Assembly: GCA_039105265.1 (NCBI GenBank)
Contig: JAPFFF010000055.1
Location: forward strand, 620,001 to 684,000
Direction of reading: 5' to 3'
Length of the DNA stretch: 64,000 bases
Origin: Tritrichomonas musculus
Taxonomy: Eukaryota; Parabasalia; Tritrichomonadida; Tritrichomonadidae
Numbering within the stretch: the first letter of the stretch is position 1; each line of letters opens with the position of its first letter. A program made the position numbers and the translations under genes. Below are positions 17,816 through 26,547 of this stretch, in pieces. The notes under the pieces are model-generated. The model worked only from the letters and a program-made list of their open reading frames with translations, searched no databases and was not told where the DNA came from.

Positions 17816-18775
17816 ATGTTATATTACAAGCGCCTACAACCAACTCTTTTCGACTATACGTCTATTGAATTGTCAGACAGTTCCAGTGAAGATCCAATTG
17901 ATTTTGATACATTCGATAGGTACCAGAAGCAGCAACCGGTTTCCCAGAGATTCGATGTAGATAAGGCTATGAGTGAGGCCTATTCCAAGAATAGGGATAG
18001 AATCACGAATGCATCCATAAGGCCAATCGCTAATGGGATCTATGCGTGGTACAATACTTTGAACATACTGGTAGCATCACAAGGCAAAGGCAAGAGCCAT
18101 ACAGTAATTCGCGATATCATTCAAATGAGTAGACTCAATAATGGGAGGTTTGGGGGAACCCCTGAGGATTCGCAGAATCCGTTCCATATGATCGTGTATG
18201 TGAGTAAGAACGGTATTATAAATGATTCCACATTTGAATCTCAACGCGAGCTCATCAACTTGCCCATTGAGGTCGTCGCTGATAGTAATGCTGAACGGTA
18301 TTTGAAGGAGCTCGATCTATGGAAGGAGTTGTATAACAAATATAGCTCGGTTGGGAAGAGTGTAATAGATGAGTCCAAGCTGCAGCAGATGTTTGAGTTC
18401 CTCCATATCAACAAACTCGGGAAACCCAATGTACCACTCAACACCATAATCCTGTGCGAGGACTTCATTAAGAGCAAGCTGTTGAAATCAGCATACTTCA
18501 CAAACTATATCACCCAGTTGCGTCATAAGAACTCAATCGTATACATCAATATCCAGTTCTTCAAGGGTGTGCCAACCGATTACAAAAATAACTGCACATC
18601 ATTCTTCATATTCAATGGGTTCTCGCGACAGAAACTCAATTACATATATCAGCAGGTGAGCATACCTTGTGAGTTCGAGGAGTTGTGGCAAAAATATAGG
18701 ACCTTATCTGGACATGATTTCATATTGGTGAACACGGTTGAACATGATATGCAAGTGGTGTACTCAAAGTTTTAG
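17816..18775 (+). CDS. Packaging ATPase (A32/FtsK-like) of element 1
   Basis: This encodes 319 residues. Walker A is ASQGKGKS (87-94) and Walker B is TIILCED (about 210-216). The segment between and after (FLHINKLGKPN, then TNYITQLRHKNSIVYINIQFFKGVP) fits the A32-type packaging ATPases of Mavericks and large DNA viruses, which pump DNA into capsids. The start is preceded by TTTTTGATTAAATG. Its end overlaps the convergent 159-aa gene by four bases. Confidence 0.85.
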   Translation: MLYYKRLQPTLFDYTSIELSDSSSEDPIDFDTFDRYQKQQPVSQRFDVDKAMSEAYSKNRDRITNASIRPIANGIYAWYNTLNILVASQGKGKSHTVIRDIIQMSRLNNGRFGGTPEDSQNPFHMIVYVSKNGIINDSTFESQRELINLPIEVVADSNAERYLKELDLWKELYNKYSSVGKSVIDESKLQQMFEFLHINKLGKPNVPLNTIILCEDFIKSKLLKSAYFTNYITQLRHKNSIVYINIQFFKGVPTDYKNNCTSFFIFNGFSRQKLNYIYQQVSIPCEFEELWQKYRTLSGHDFILVNTVEHDMQVVYSKF

Positions 18776-19251
18776 GCAAACTCTGGGTCAGCATCCAATA
18801 CCAAATCCTGATGCTTGCCGATGAATACATCAGGTTCTGCAATATTGTATTTTTCACGTAATTTGGCGATGAGATCCTTGGTATTTATATTGGTTCTCTC
18901 AATCGAGTAGTTGTAATACGGGTATTCCTTGTATTCCTGCTTTTCGGTATTCCCATTTACGAAGAACTCCTGCATGTTGACACTCAATTTGCGTCTACTA
19001 TTGGATGTCAATTTGACAAATTCAAGGCTCATCTCCTTGAGCTTATTAGGGTAGAATCTAATGGTTTCAGTATCATTCTGGAGTGATACATATAGGACCT
19101 TCGCGAGATACAATGAGTTCTTCAAGTTGAATGGGAACTTGTCACATAATATCGCGAAATTGCATTGTGCAAATTCATCAGGCTTTGGCAATAGGGCTAC
19201 TAGTGTGTTGATGTATTCGTAGACATTGGAGTAGCTTGGAGTGGCTTCCAT
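18772..19251 (-). CDS. Hypothetical protein (159 aa), last gene before the right end
   Basis: This encodes 159 residues with no recognised domain. It is leucine- and tyrosine-rich with a polar C-terminal half (EYKEYPYYNYSIERTN). It is the last gene before the right terminus of element 1 and is transcribed inward. The leader contains a T-tract further up (TTTTTTATCGCATCCCAAATG). No homologue was spotted in the other elements. Confidence 0.6.
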   Translation of the reverse strand: MEATPSYSNVYEYINTLVALLPKPDEFAQCNFAILCDKFPFNLKNSLYLAKVLYVSLQNDTETIRFYPNKLKEMSLEFVKLTSNSRRKLSVNMQEFFVNGNTEKQEYKEYPYYNYSIERTNINTKDLIAKLREKYNIAEPDVFIGKHQDLVLDADPEFA

Positions 19252-19628
19252 TTGGGATGCGATAAAAAATCAATATTCAAATATAAAAATAGGTTTTCCC
19301 AAATTCATCTGAGTCCCCAAATATGGAATATTTTTGTCTGTCGTAGGTGGGCCATAAGTGGTCCCATCAGCTTGCTCCATCAGCTTGTTCCATAAGTGGT
19401 CCCATAAGTGGGTCATAGGTGGGCCATATGCGGCCTATTTTTGGAATTTGTATGGGCCCAAATATTGGCGTTTTATAAGCGTTTTGGGGTGGTATGCAGT
19501 ATGTGGATTTTGAATATGGGCCCAAATATAGGCTATTTTTGGAATTTATGGGGCCCAAATATGGGCCATTTAAAGGCGTTTTTGGGTGGATTCTATCTGG
19601 TCCCGATTATTGATACACTATCACTACT
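19252..19628. repeat. Subterminal repeat region and right end of element 1
   Basis: There is no gene here. The region is built from short repeats on a GGGCCCAAATAT theme (around 19450-19565) and GGTCCCATAAGTGG / GGTCCCATCAGC themes (around 19360-19430), unlike the coding DNA beside it. It ends in ATCACTACT at 19628, the inverted form of an AGTAGTGAT tip, which I take as the element terminus. Adjacent bases GACCCT would be the target duplication, but the other end is not visible. Confidence 0.6.
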
Positions 19629-20446
19629 GACCCTGTATTGCGCATAAAAAATAATTCTCATTTATAGGTTTCACGGTTGAATATGATTAAGGACTATATT
19701 AAAACTTCTCTTTTCTTTTTGTTCTCGTATTTCTTTTTCTGTTGGTGGTTTCAACAAATTGGAATAGCTTGATGGATAGTACGAAAATGATTCAGTTTCA
19801 GTGATTTGATTGTTGATTATAACATATGACATACCATATTTTCGCATCCACTTTTCACTCTTCGTAACTCTAATGAATAACATTCCACAATTAAACAGCA
19901 TTGATACCTCATGATTGGAAATAATTTCATGATTAGACAATGAAATAGATACCATCAAAGACATAGCCAGCATTACTTCTCTCCATTTGGAAATTGATAC
20001 CAAAAGAAGTACCATCACTCCTGCAATTGGTATAACGCTTTCCAGTAACAGGATCATTAAGAGGTTGCGTGAAGGAGTCCTCAAATTCTTGGGTTGCTTC
20101 TAAAGTTCCGTCGAGCTCATTTGCAATAAGTTGATGTTGGTAGAACCTTGCTGCACACGTATCACTGAATTCAGTATCTGGGTATGTTCTTTTATTTACG
20201 ATGAGCTGAACATTTCTGTACATAATATTATCAAAGCATGTGATTTCTGCCGGCGATTTTGGAAACATCATGGTAATGTTAGTGGCGTTACTTAGAGGTA
20301 CAGACTTAGAGATTTCAAGTCCATTTACTTTTGCGCTTCCCTCAAAGATTTCTCGAGTGAGTTCTTGCGCAGGTACTAGCAATGGTGTTTGTAATTCTCG
20401 AACTAAACCTTGATATGTTTCTTCTTTTAGTCCAAATCCTGCCAAA
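19629..20446. mobile_element. Decayed Maverick element 3, left remnant
   Basis: This holds only the 3' part of a minus-strand MCP pseudogene and 42 bp beyond it before the element 1 terminus. The rest of element 3 resumes at 54217. The PolB and integrase expected for a Maverick are absent from both parts, so element 3 was truncated here, possibly by the arrival of element 1. Confidence 0.75.
19671..20446 (-). pseudogene. MCP of element 3, C-terminal part, frameshifted and split
   Basis: The minus strand encodes a segment matching the C-terminal half of the element 1 MCP: CAARFYQHQLIANELDG, EFEDSFTQPLNDPVTGKRY and SNAGYVFDG align with ARFFESQLTAGDLDG, EFEDSFTMPKND..VRYRN and SAGYCYDG. After YVFDG the frame shifts, and the remaining coding sequence lies in another frame down to the TGA at 19671. 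The 5' part of the gene lies 33.8 kb away (54217-55339) because element 2 sits inside it. The gene cannot make a capsid protein. Confidence 0.85.
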
Positions 20447-20511
20447 AGTAGTATACGTTAGGCTGTGCGCCCTTAACGGTCGCCCAGACCTAACTGCGCC
20501 GATGATTTCAC
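20447..20511 (+). repeat. Left terminal inverted repeat of element 2
   Basis: This is a 65-bp terminal repeat beginning AGTAGTATACGTTAGG. It is strongly G+C-rich in an AT-rich element and contains an imperfect hairpin (GTTAGG near its start pairs with CCTAAC about 30 bp later). It is identical, inverted, to 54152-54216; the middle copy at 46142-46206 differs at a few inner bases. Confidence 0.92.
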
Positions 20512-20585
20512 CAAGGCCATTTATAAATTTTTTTTCTCTATTTTTATTTTTATTTTTATATTTTTTTCTTCATATCAAAAAACAA

Positions 20586-20885
20586 ATGTGGGGAAAAAGA
20601 AGGAACTATATGATCACATTCTGGACACATGAATACCCTAAAGAACTGCCAGATAACTCCACTTATCTATGTACATGTGAGGATACTTGTGAGAATGGCA
20701 GATATCATGGTCATGCATTCATTTATTTCAAAAATCCAGAAGATATGAAGTGTGTTAAGAGCTTATTTGGTCATAATGCTCATTTAGAAGTGCCTCGTAG
20801 AAACAGCTGGTGTATTCGATATATACTGAATAACAATACGAGAAAACATGACTTCCAAGAATTTGGTGAACGGCCATTAGATTAA
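20586..20885 (+). CDS. HUH endonuclease, CRESS Rep-like nuclease domain only (99 aa)
   Basis: This encodes 99 residues and is the first gene inside the left terminal repeat. It has the order of a CRESS-virus Rep nuclease domain: motif I region NYMITFWTHE, motif II YHGHAFIYF (metal-binding His pair), then motif III RYILNNNT with the candidate nicking Tyr, followed by FQEFGERP, the usual FEFGE.P tail. There is no helicase domain; a separate SF3 helicase is encoded at 31008-32771. The Lys that normally follows the catalytic Tyr is Asn here. A role in nicking the terminal repeat or in rolling-circle steps is inference. The ATG at 20586 is the first after the T-rich leader. Confidence 0.7.
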   Translation: MWGKRRNYMITFWTHEYPKELPDNSTYLCTCEDTCENGRYHGHAFIYFKNPEDMKCVKSLFGHNAHLEVPRRNSWCIRYILNNNTRKHDFQEFGERPLD

Positions 20886-20902
20886 TTTTTTGTATTTGAA
20901 AA

Positions 20903-21214
20903 ATGAGCTTTGTTCCATTAAAAGGCTTTATAAATGACTATGAGATTTTAAATAAATACCCTTTCACAATAAGAAATAAGAAGACACGTAAACCATTGAA
21001 AGATTCAAAACATAATGAAGGTTATTTGACGGTTAATTTGAATGGTGTAAACTATTTAAAACACGTTATTATTGCCAAACAATTTTTGCCTAACGATGAT
21101 CCTGTTCACAAAAAAGAAGTCGATCATAAAAACCGTAATCGTAAAGATAACCGTCTATGTAATTTACGATGGGTAACACATTCTGAAAACAATTATAATC
21201 GTAAAATGCCGTAA
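20903..21214 (+). CDS. HNH endonuclease of homing type (NUMOD4/HNH_3-like)
   Basis: This encodes 103 residues. The C-terminal core is EVDHKNRNRKDNRLCNLRWV followed by THSENNYNRK, the standard HNH_3 signature with its His, Asn and Asn. The N-terminal part (YEILNKYPFTIRNKKTRKPLK, then GYLTVNLNG) looks like the small NUMOD4-type segment. Such proteins cut DNA and are common hitchhikers in phage and viral genomes. It lies 17 bp after the Rep-like gene and 16 bp before the protease, in the same orientation. Leader TTTTTGTATTTGAAAAATG. Confidence 0.85.
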   Translation: MSFVPLKGFINDYEILNKYPFTIRNKKTRKPLKDSKHNEGYLTVNLNGVNYLKHVIIAKQFLPNDDPVHKKEVDHKNRNRKDNRLCNLRWVTHSENNYNRKMP

Positions 21215-21230
21215 TTTATTTTTATTCAAA

Positions 21231-22694
21231 ATGTCAGATATAATAATTATTCAAGGTCAAATTCGTTTCAATCCACCTATAACAAATCAAAAAGTTGCAG
21301 ATTTGAAAAGAGAACACAATTTTAAATATATAGATATCACAAATAATTATGTGACATGTTTAGTGCCCTATAATTGGATACCAGCAAAGGGGTTTAGGGA
21401 TGAATTAGAAATATTTGCGAATAATATGAAGGGCAAATTATTTAGAGAACGTTTTAGTGGTGAAATTTTGGCCTATAAAGGATCGCCTAATGCTAAATCT
21501 GCTTGGCGTTATTTCATTAAATATGGGAAGGTGCAAAGTGACAATAATGCTGCCTTTAAGTTCATAAAATATTATAAGCCCAAACCAAAAAGACATGCAA
21601 AATGGGTGAAGCCAGAGCATGATGATGCATTACCGCCACCTCAAGAAGAGCCATCACAAAATAAAACAATCTTTCAGAAAAAGTCATCGTCTTCGGCCAA
21701 ACCTATACTTAAAAAGTTGGCATCTTCATCGTCTTCTTCTCAAACATCTACATTATCATCAAGCGGTACATCAAGAGCGCCATCTCCTCCCCCACCCCCA
21801 CAAACATCCCCTCAATCATCAAAACAAACATCAAGGCACACATCAAGACCACCAACACCTCCAATGGATCTAGACCAATTTATTGATTATAATGCAATCA
21901 CTGATAATAATTCACAATTAGAATCAAAAGAAGTATATCCATATCTAAAACTATTAGTAGAAAAAGGAAAAAAAGTGAAAAGAATAGGACATGTAGCCTT
22001 ATTGCCTCCTGATTGGTTTTATTATCTATATGAGAATCCGAAACAAGAAGCAGTGGACTCTCTCTTTGAGTATCTTAGTAAAGCTCCACAGTTTAATAAG
22101 AAACCAATTGATTATTATGATTGCATTGTAATTCCTGCTGAACTAGAGGAACATTGGATATTAATAGTAATCGATAATGGCAATAAAGATATCGGTGTAT
22201 ATGATTCAAACATGAAAGCATACCCAGATATCGGTAAAATAATGAATAAATTCTTGAAATCACAAGGCATTAATCAGAAATATCCAATGAGATATAATCG
22301 TGTTCCTAAACAAAATAATGATATTGATTGTGCTATATTAATGATGCAAAATGCAAGGATATTATTGCATGATGGTAAATGGCCTTATCCAATAGATGAC
22401 GTACCTAATATTAGACAAAGAATTGCACGTGAATTAAAGAGCAAATCATTAGAAACAGCTGCCCTCCCACCTACACCACCCAGTTTTCAAAAACATTCTA
22501 ACAACACAGAAAAACCGACTCTCCCCAAAAAAAAAATGAGTCAAGCTGAGAAGGAAAGAATCGAACAAGAGACTTATAATTATTTTATTAAAAAAGGTGC
22601 ATATCATTTAGCTAAATCATATAAATACCCTTATTGGAATGTTCATGAAGATGTAGAATCTGGTGTACCAAAAGATAAATCAAAAAGAATGTAA
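21231..22694 (+). CDS. Ulp1/adenain-like cysteine protease
   Basis: This encodes 487 residues. The C-terminal protease domain shows EEHWILIVI (catalytic His about 307), VYDSN (Asp about 324), and NRVPKQNNDIDCAILMM (oxyanion Gln and nucleophile Cys about 366), the His-Asp-Gln-Cys order of adenain/Ulp1 enzymes. In Mavericks this protease is thought to mature virion proteins. The N-terminal 120 residues are a separate folded-looking part, and residues about 130-215 are a Ser/Pro/Gln-rich linker. The end is Lys-rich. Neighbours are tightly spaced and in the same orientation. Confidence 0.85.
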   Translation: MSDIIIIQGQIRFNPPITNQKVADLKREHNFKYIDITNNYVTCLVPYNWIPAKGFRDELEIFANNMKGKLFRERFSGEILAYKGSPNAKSAWRYFIKYGKVQSDNNAAFKFIKYYKPKPKRHAKWVKPEHDDALPPPQEEPSQNKTIFQKKSSSSAKPILKKLASSSSSSQTSTLSSSGTSRAPSPPPPPQTSPQSSKQTSRHTSRPPTPPMDLDQFIDYNAITDNNSQLESKEVYPYLKLLVEKGKKVKRIGHVALLPPDWFYYLYENPKQEAVDSLFEYLSKAPQFNKKPIDYYDCIVIPAELEEHWILIVIDNGNKDIGVYDSNMKAYPDIGKIMNKFLKSQGINQKYPMRYNRVPKQNNDIDCAILMMQNARILLHDGKWPYPIDDVPNIRQRIARELKSKSLETAALPPTPPSFQKHSNNTEKPTLPKKKMSQAEKERIEQETYNYFIKKGAYHLAKSYKYPYWNVHEDVESGVPKDKSKRM

Positions 22695-22719
22695 ATTAAA
22701 AATTTTTCAATAAATAAAA

Positions 22720-23088
22720 ATGCCAGAATTAATTTTGCCAATTGAATGTTCACTTTATTTTAATAAAACATTGAAAAAGACAGAAATATCTGAATTATCA
22801 GAAATTTGTAAATCAAAGTTTAAATTATCAAACAAAAAAATAATCTTTACTGATTGGGCAAAGAAATTTGATTGGGATGATTATGAGGACGTTAAAGAAA
22901 TATTGAATTTAGTGGCCAAATATTGTTCAGTACATAAAATCACACTTTTTGGATCGATAATTGGTTATATAGGTGAAAGGAATGAAAATATGGTCAAATC
23001 AAAAGCCTATCAGATTCAATTGAAAAAGGGAGATATAATTCCAAAGGAAATAATTCTTCATGCTAGTAAACCAAGAAAGAATAAGTAA
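22720..23088 (+). CDS. Hypothetical protein (122 aa)
   Basis: This encodes 122 residues, lysine-rich, with a predicted mixed alpha/beta pattern (ELSEICKSKFKLSNKKI, EDVKEILNLVAKYC, ITLFGSIIGYIGE). It is not recognised. It lies 25 bp after the protease and 20 bp before the 321-aa gene, within the plus-strand cluster. It has the T-rich leader typical of the cluster. Confidence 0.65.
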   Translation: MPELILPIECSLYFNKTLKKTEISELSEICKSKFKLSNKKIIFTDWAKKFDWDDYEDVKEILNLVAKYCSVHKITLFGSIIGYIGERNENMVKSKAYQIQLKKGDIIPKEIILHASKPRKNK

Positions 23089-23108
23089 GATATTTATTTT
23101 TAGTCAAA

Positions 23109-24074
23109 ATGGAGTTACCGCCAAGAGTTAAAACACAACACCCTAATCGTGAAAATATTGTACATGATGCTAACGTTCCTGTCCCAATTGAGACTGCTTT
23201 TTTCTTAGAGGACTCACAAAGAGATCCAAGCAAATTTAATCGTTTTTATTTCAATTTTCCTGGTGATTGGTCAACGTCAAACAAAGGCGAAACAATTGTG
23301 GGTGTAAGGTCAATGTGGCTCGTTTCAAAAAGACGAAAACTTGAATTCACCATCTCAATTGCTAAATATTTAAAGGTTTCATTTGATAAAATACCTGGAT
23401 TCAGTATACACGATAGAATTGAATCTATGACTTCATCTCTTTATCAGGATGATTTAAAAATCAAAGAAATAAAAGTAATTGACTGGCTCTCAACAGAAAG
23501 AGATTTCAGAGGATTTTTTGAAGCAGTCCACAATGCTTTGAAATCATATATCTCAATATGGTGGAATAGCATCACTAACGCATTTGAACAATCTGATATT
23601 GATGTTTTGAATAGAGACATACAAACTGATGGTTATTATGACGAAAAAGGTTTTCATGAAAAAATATATTCTGAACGAAACAATAATTCTTTAGATAAAT
23701 ACGGTTGTGCTTTCAAAATAACTGAAATGAATAAAGATTTTGAGGAAGTATTCAATATTGGTGACGGACCTACTCAAAATAGAAAAGGAAAATATAATTT
23801 GTATGAAAATGAATTAATTTTTGATAATATTTGGGATCGTCATTCATGTAAAGTTTATTCTTCACTTGGCGAACAATCATTACATAATTATATCGGTAAT
23901 TCACAAATTTATTATAATCCTATCAAATATTTTAAATTGAATTCTTCTGATCAACGGTTTTGGATTGAATTATATTCTGCCAGACAATACAATGCCCCCG
24001 TTAAATTACCCAATGGAGAAACTTTTGTCATGGAAATGCAGTTCTTGCCTTATAATAAGATGTTATACGTTTAA
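23109..24074 (+). CDS. Minor capsid (penton-like) protein candidate, 321 aa
   Basis: This encodes 321 residues with many aromatic beta-strand-like segments: NRFYFNFPGDWSTSNKGETI, VGVRSMWLVSKRRKLEFTISI and later FWIELYSARQYNAPVKLP. In Mavericks and related viruses a jelly-roll penton protein of about this size lies near the MCP, ATPase and integrase, which is the basis of the call. I cannot show homology from inspection alone. It has no enzyme motif. It could instead be another virion component. Confidence 0.45.
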   Translation: MELPPRVKTQHPNRENIVHDANVPVPIETAFFLEDSQRDPSKFNRFYFNFPGDWSTSNKGETIVGVRSMWLVSKRRKLEFTISIAKYLKVSFDKIPGFSIHDRIESMTSSLYQDDLKIKEIKVIDWLSTERDFRGFFEAVHNALKSYISIWWNSITNAFEQSDIDVLNRDIQTDGYYDEKGFHEKIYSERNNNSLDKYGCAFKITEMNKDFEEVFNIGDGPTQNRKGKYNLYENELIFDNIWDRHSCKVYSSLGEQSLHNYIGNSQIYYNPIKYFKLNSSDQRFWIELYSARQYNAPVKLPNGETFVMEMQFLPYNKMLYV

Positions 24075-24085
24075 TTTATAAAAAA

Positions 24086-25228
24086 ATGACATCACTTGCA
24101 GAATTATACAAGGAATATCCATACCGTGGTCCAGCTTTTGAAAAACATGCACTTGAAAAAGGTTATTCGAAAAAAGAGATAAGGAAATTTCAATCAGAAT
24201 CCGTTGTTCATGATCAAAAAGTGCCAACTCCTAAATATATACCTATCGTATCGTCTCATTCCGGAGGTTTTCAGATGGATACGTTTATAAACGATAAAGG
24301 AGCTAACGGTTTGAATTATTTGATGCTTATCAATATAAATACCCGTAAAGCTTATGCATATCCGATGAGAGGGAAAGGGGCGTTACAGGTCAAATCAGCA
24401 TTGAATAAATTCATCAAGGAAGAACCAAATTGCCATTCAATCGCTTCAGATCAAGATGCTGCTTATTTATCAGACGAAGTGACATCTTGGATGAAAAGTC
24501 ATAAAATTATATATACGACTACAACGGATGATAATCACAATAATTTAGGAATAATAAACCGTTTTATGAGAACGATAAGAGATTTAGCGGTTAACAAAAA
24601 TTTGTTAGATGCCGATATATGGAAAGATATATCAAAAGAAGGTGAATTAACACACAAACCTACAAGAAATATTTCACCAAAAGAAATGCAGTCATTAATG
24701 TCAGCATATAATGAATCATATCATACTAAAATAAAAACAGCCCCCAATAAAATGACAGCCAAAGACGAACAGAAATATATTTTGAAAAATAAAACGCAAG
24801 CAAACCCTTATGATTTCAAAGAAGGTGATAAAGTACGTATCGTAGAAGAAAAAACGATTAAAAATAAAAAACGAAGAATGGTTAGCAATCAAGCATATAC
24901 AGTTGATTCAAAATCTGGTAATTTATTCAAAATTGCCGCTAACGATAGATCTGTGAACGATTATCCTGGATACAAAATAGTTAAGGCGAAAGGATTTGTT
25001 CCTATGGCCAAAACATTGAAAAACGGCAAAAGAGGGAACATAGAGGAGATTTTAGGGTATAATAATGCAAATGACCAATACAAGGTCAAATGGGATGATG
25101 GAAGTCAAGGGTATACATATGCCAAAAGTATGAGAGAAGGAAATCCAACAATATTATCACGGTTAGAACGAATGTATTGGGTGAAAACAGGTGAAAACAT
25201 ACCAGTTAAAATCAGAAAATACATTTAA
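24086..25228 (+). CDS. Retroviral-type (rve) integrase with C-terminal chromo-like domain
   Basis: This encodes 380 residues. The core motifs are GGFQMDTF (Asp65), IASDQDAAYL (Asp122) and HNNLGIINRFMRTIRD. Spacing from Asp122 to the third position is the classical 35 residues, but that position is Asn158, not Glu. The C-terminal part shows IEEILGYNNANDQYKVKWDD, which has the layout of a chromodomain as in other Maverick integrases, and may read chromatin marks. It is preceded by the penton candidate and followed by the ATPase 14 bp later. Loss of the Glu raises the question of activity; the element 1 enzyme has Asp at the same place. Confidence 0.88.
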   Translation: MTSLAELYKEYPYRGPAFEKHALEKGYSKKEIRKFQSESVVHDQKVPTPKYIPIVSSHSGGFQMDTFINDKGANGLNYLMLININTRKAYAYPMRGKGALQVKSALNKFIKEEPNCHSIASDQDAAYLSDEVTSWMKSHKIIYTTTTDDNHNNLGIINRFMRTIRDLAVNKNLLDADIWKDISKEGELTHKPTRNISPKEMQSLMSAYNESYHTKIKTAPNKMTAKDEQKYILKNKTQANPYDFKEGDKVRIVEEKTIKNKKRRMVSNQAYTVDSKSGNLFKIAANDRSVNDYPGYKIVKAKGFVPMAKTLKNGKRGNIEEILGYNNANDQYKVKWDDGSQGYTYAKSMREGNPTILSRLERMYWVKTGENIPVKIRKYI

Positions 25229-25242
25229 TTATTCTTAATCAA

Positions 25243-26100
25243 ATGAAAGGAAATATTATTCAAAAAGTTGAAGAATTAATCAATGAGACACTCAGAAAAA
25301 GTATGAGAGAAATTGAGGGCGCTTTGATCAAACCATTATCAGAAAATTATCCGTTTTCATCAAATGGGATATACTTTTTGATTGGACGTCCTGGTGCTGG
25401 CAAAAGTTATTGGATTTGGCGCCATATTATGATTACTGAAAGATTATTTAAACATCCATATTATCATAAAATTTATTTCTGCTCAACGTCTGGTAAAATG
25501 GATAAAACCGCCGAAGTTTTGAATAAAAAGATTCTAACAAAAATAATTTATGTCTCAGAAAAACAATTGATGAGCGTTCTTCAGAAACATTTGAAAAGGA
25601 AAATAAAATATTATGCACTTGTCAAACATATCCTCTCAAAAATGAAAGAAACGTCTGATGAGATGAGGCGTTTAATTGAAAAGCATCATTTAACTGACCT
25701 TCAAGATAAAATCATTTATATTGCCAGTAAGCTTTGTAAATATGGAACCGCCTCTTATCCATTCAATACTCTGATTATTCTTGATGATTGTGCTGGTTCA
25801 GATTTATTGAAAAACGGTAATTCAGAATTTATTAAATTATTGACAAAGACAAGACATTATAACATAACGTGCATAATGGCATTTCAAACGATAAGATTTG
25901 TGCACATAAATGCTAAACGTATGGCAACCGATATTATCTGTTATAGCGGTTATTCAGAAGAAGATTTCACCTCTTTATTGCAGCAAACAAATAACAACTT
26001 AAATACAAAGGCAACTGTGCAAGAATACTTGCAACATAGAGAACCGCATGACAAATTTATCATGAACATAACTGCAAACAAATACTATTTTGAATCTTAA
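25243..26100 (+). CDS. Packaging ATPase (A32/FtsK-like) of element 2
   Basis: This encodes 285 residues. Walker A is GRPGAGKS (48-55) and Walker B is TLIILDD (176-182), followed by FIKLLTKTRHYNITCIMAFQ, the usual sensor region of A32-type ATPases. It is expected to drive DNA into the capsid. It lies between integrase and the small glycine/alanine-rich protein in a compact plus-strand cluster. Confidence 0.88.
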   Translation: MKGNIIQKVEELINETLRKSMREIEGALIKPLSENYPFSSNGIYFLIGRPGAGKSYWIWRHIMITERLFKHPYYHKIYFCSTSGKMDKTAEVLNKKILTKIIYVSEKQLMSVLQKHLKRKIKYYALVKHILSKMKETSDEMRRLIEKHHLTDLQDKIIYIASKLCKYGTASYPFNTLIILDDCAGSDLLKNGNSEFIKLLTKTRHYNITCIMAFQTIRFVHINAKRMATDIICYSGYSEEDFTSLLQQTNNNLNTKATVQEYLQHREPHDKFIMNITANKYYFES

Positions 26101-26119
26101 ACGTTTTATTGAATTTTAA

Positions 26120-26518
26120 ATGGGATTATTTAGAAAATGGGCGAGAAGAAGTATTGGCCTTGGAAGTCAATTATTAATGGGAGCAGCAAATTCAGCAACA
26201 GGAGGATTAGCAGGTAAATTAGCGGATAATGCAACAGGAATAATGAAAAATCAATCAGGATTAATAGGCAAAACAATGGGTAGTTTAGGCAAAGCATTTT
26301 TAAGCGATAATATGAGAAACAAAATCTCAAATGTAGCGGATGCAGCAATAAAATACATTCCAAAAGGCAACGTAAGAGAAGCATTAACAAAAATCAATAA
26401 TCATGCACAAGGAAGAGATGAAAACTATAAAATGCCAAAACCCGCTAAAACAGAATCGAGTAGTTCAAATAATTCACCAGCACCTATAAATCATGTACAT
26501 TCATCAAATTATGAATAA
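26120..26518 (+). CDS. Small Gly/Ala-rich amphipathic protein, capsid accessory candidate
   Basis: This encodes 132 residues. The N-terminus is a basic amphipathic start (MGLFRKWARRSIGLGSQLL) followed by Gly/Ala-rich helices (GAANSATGGLAGKLADNATG) and a polar disordered tail. The design matches the small protein beside the MCP in elements 1 and 3, although sequence identity is low. A membrane-disrupting or capsid-internal role is inference. The mature region may be set by the protease, but no cleavage site is assigned. Confidence 0.6.
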   Translation: MGLFRKWARRSIGLGSQLLMGAANSATGGLAGKLADNATGIMKNQSGLIGKTMGSLGKAFLSDNMRNKISNVADAAIKYIPKGNVREALTKINNHAQGRDENYKMPKPAKTESSSSNNSPAPINHVHSSNYE

Positions 26519-26547
26519 TAAGAAAAGTCAATTTTATTGAGTTTTAA

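Larger units (their letters stand above)
1..19628. mobile_element. Maverick/Polinton element 1, left end outside the window
   Basis: The gene set is diagnostic of a Maverick/Polinton: protein-primed type PolB, retroviral-type integrase, packaging ATPase and double-jelly-roll-type major capsid protein, with many small genes packed on both strands. The right end is placed at 19628 because the sequence there ends in CACTACT, the inverted form of the AGTAGT tip seen in element 2, after a subterminal stretch rich in GGGCCCAAATAT-type repeats. The left terminal repeat is not in the window, so terminal repeats and target duplication cannot be compared. Base composition is visibly less AT-rich than element 2. 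No protease gene was found in the visible part. Confidence 0.85.

Noticed and set aside
20903-21214. Group I intron around the HNH gene
   Set aside because: The HNH gene is free-standing between two complete genes, and no split host gene or intron-like structure was seen around it.
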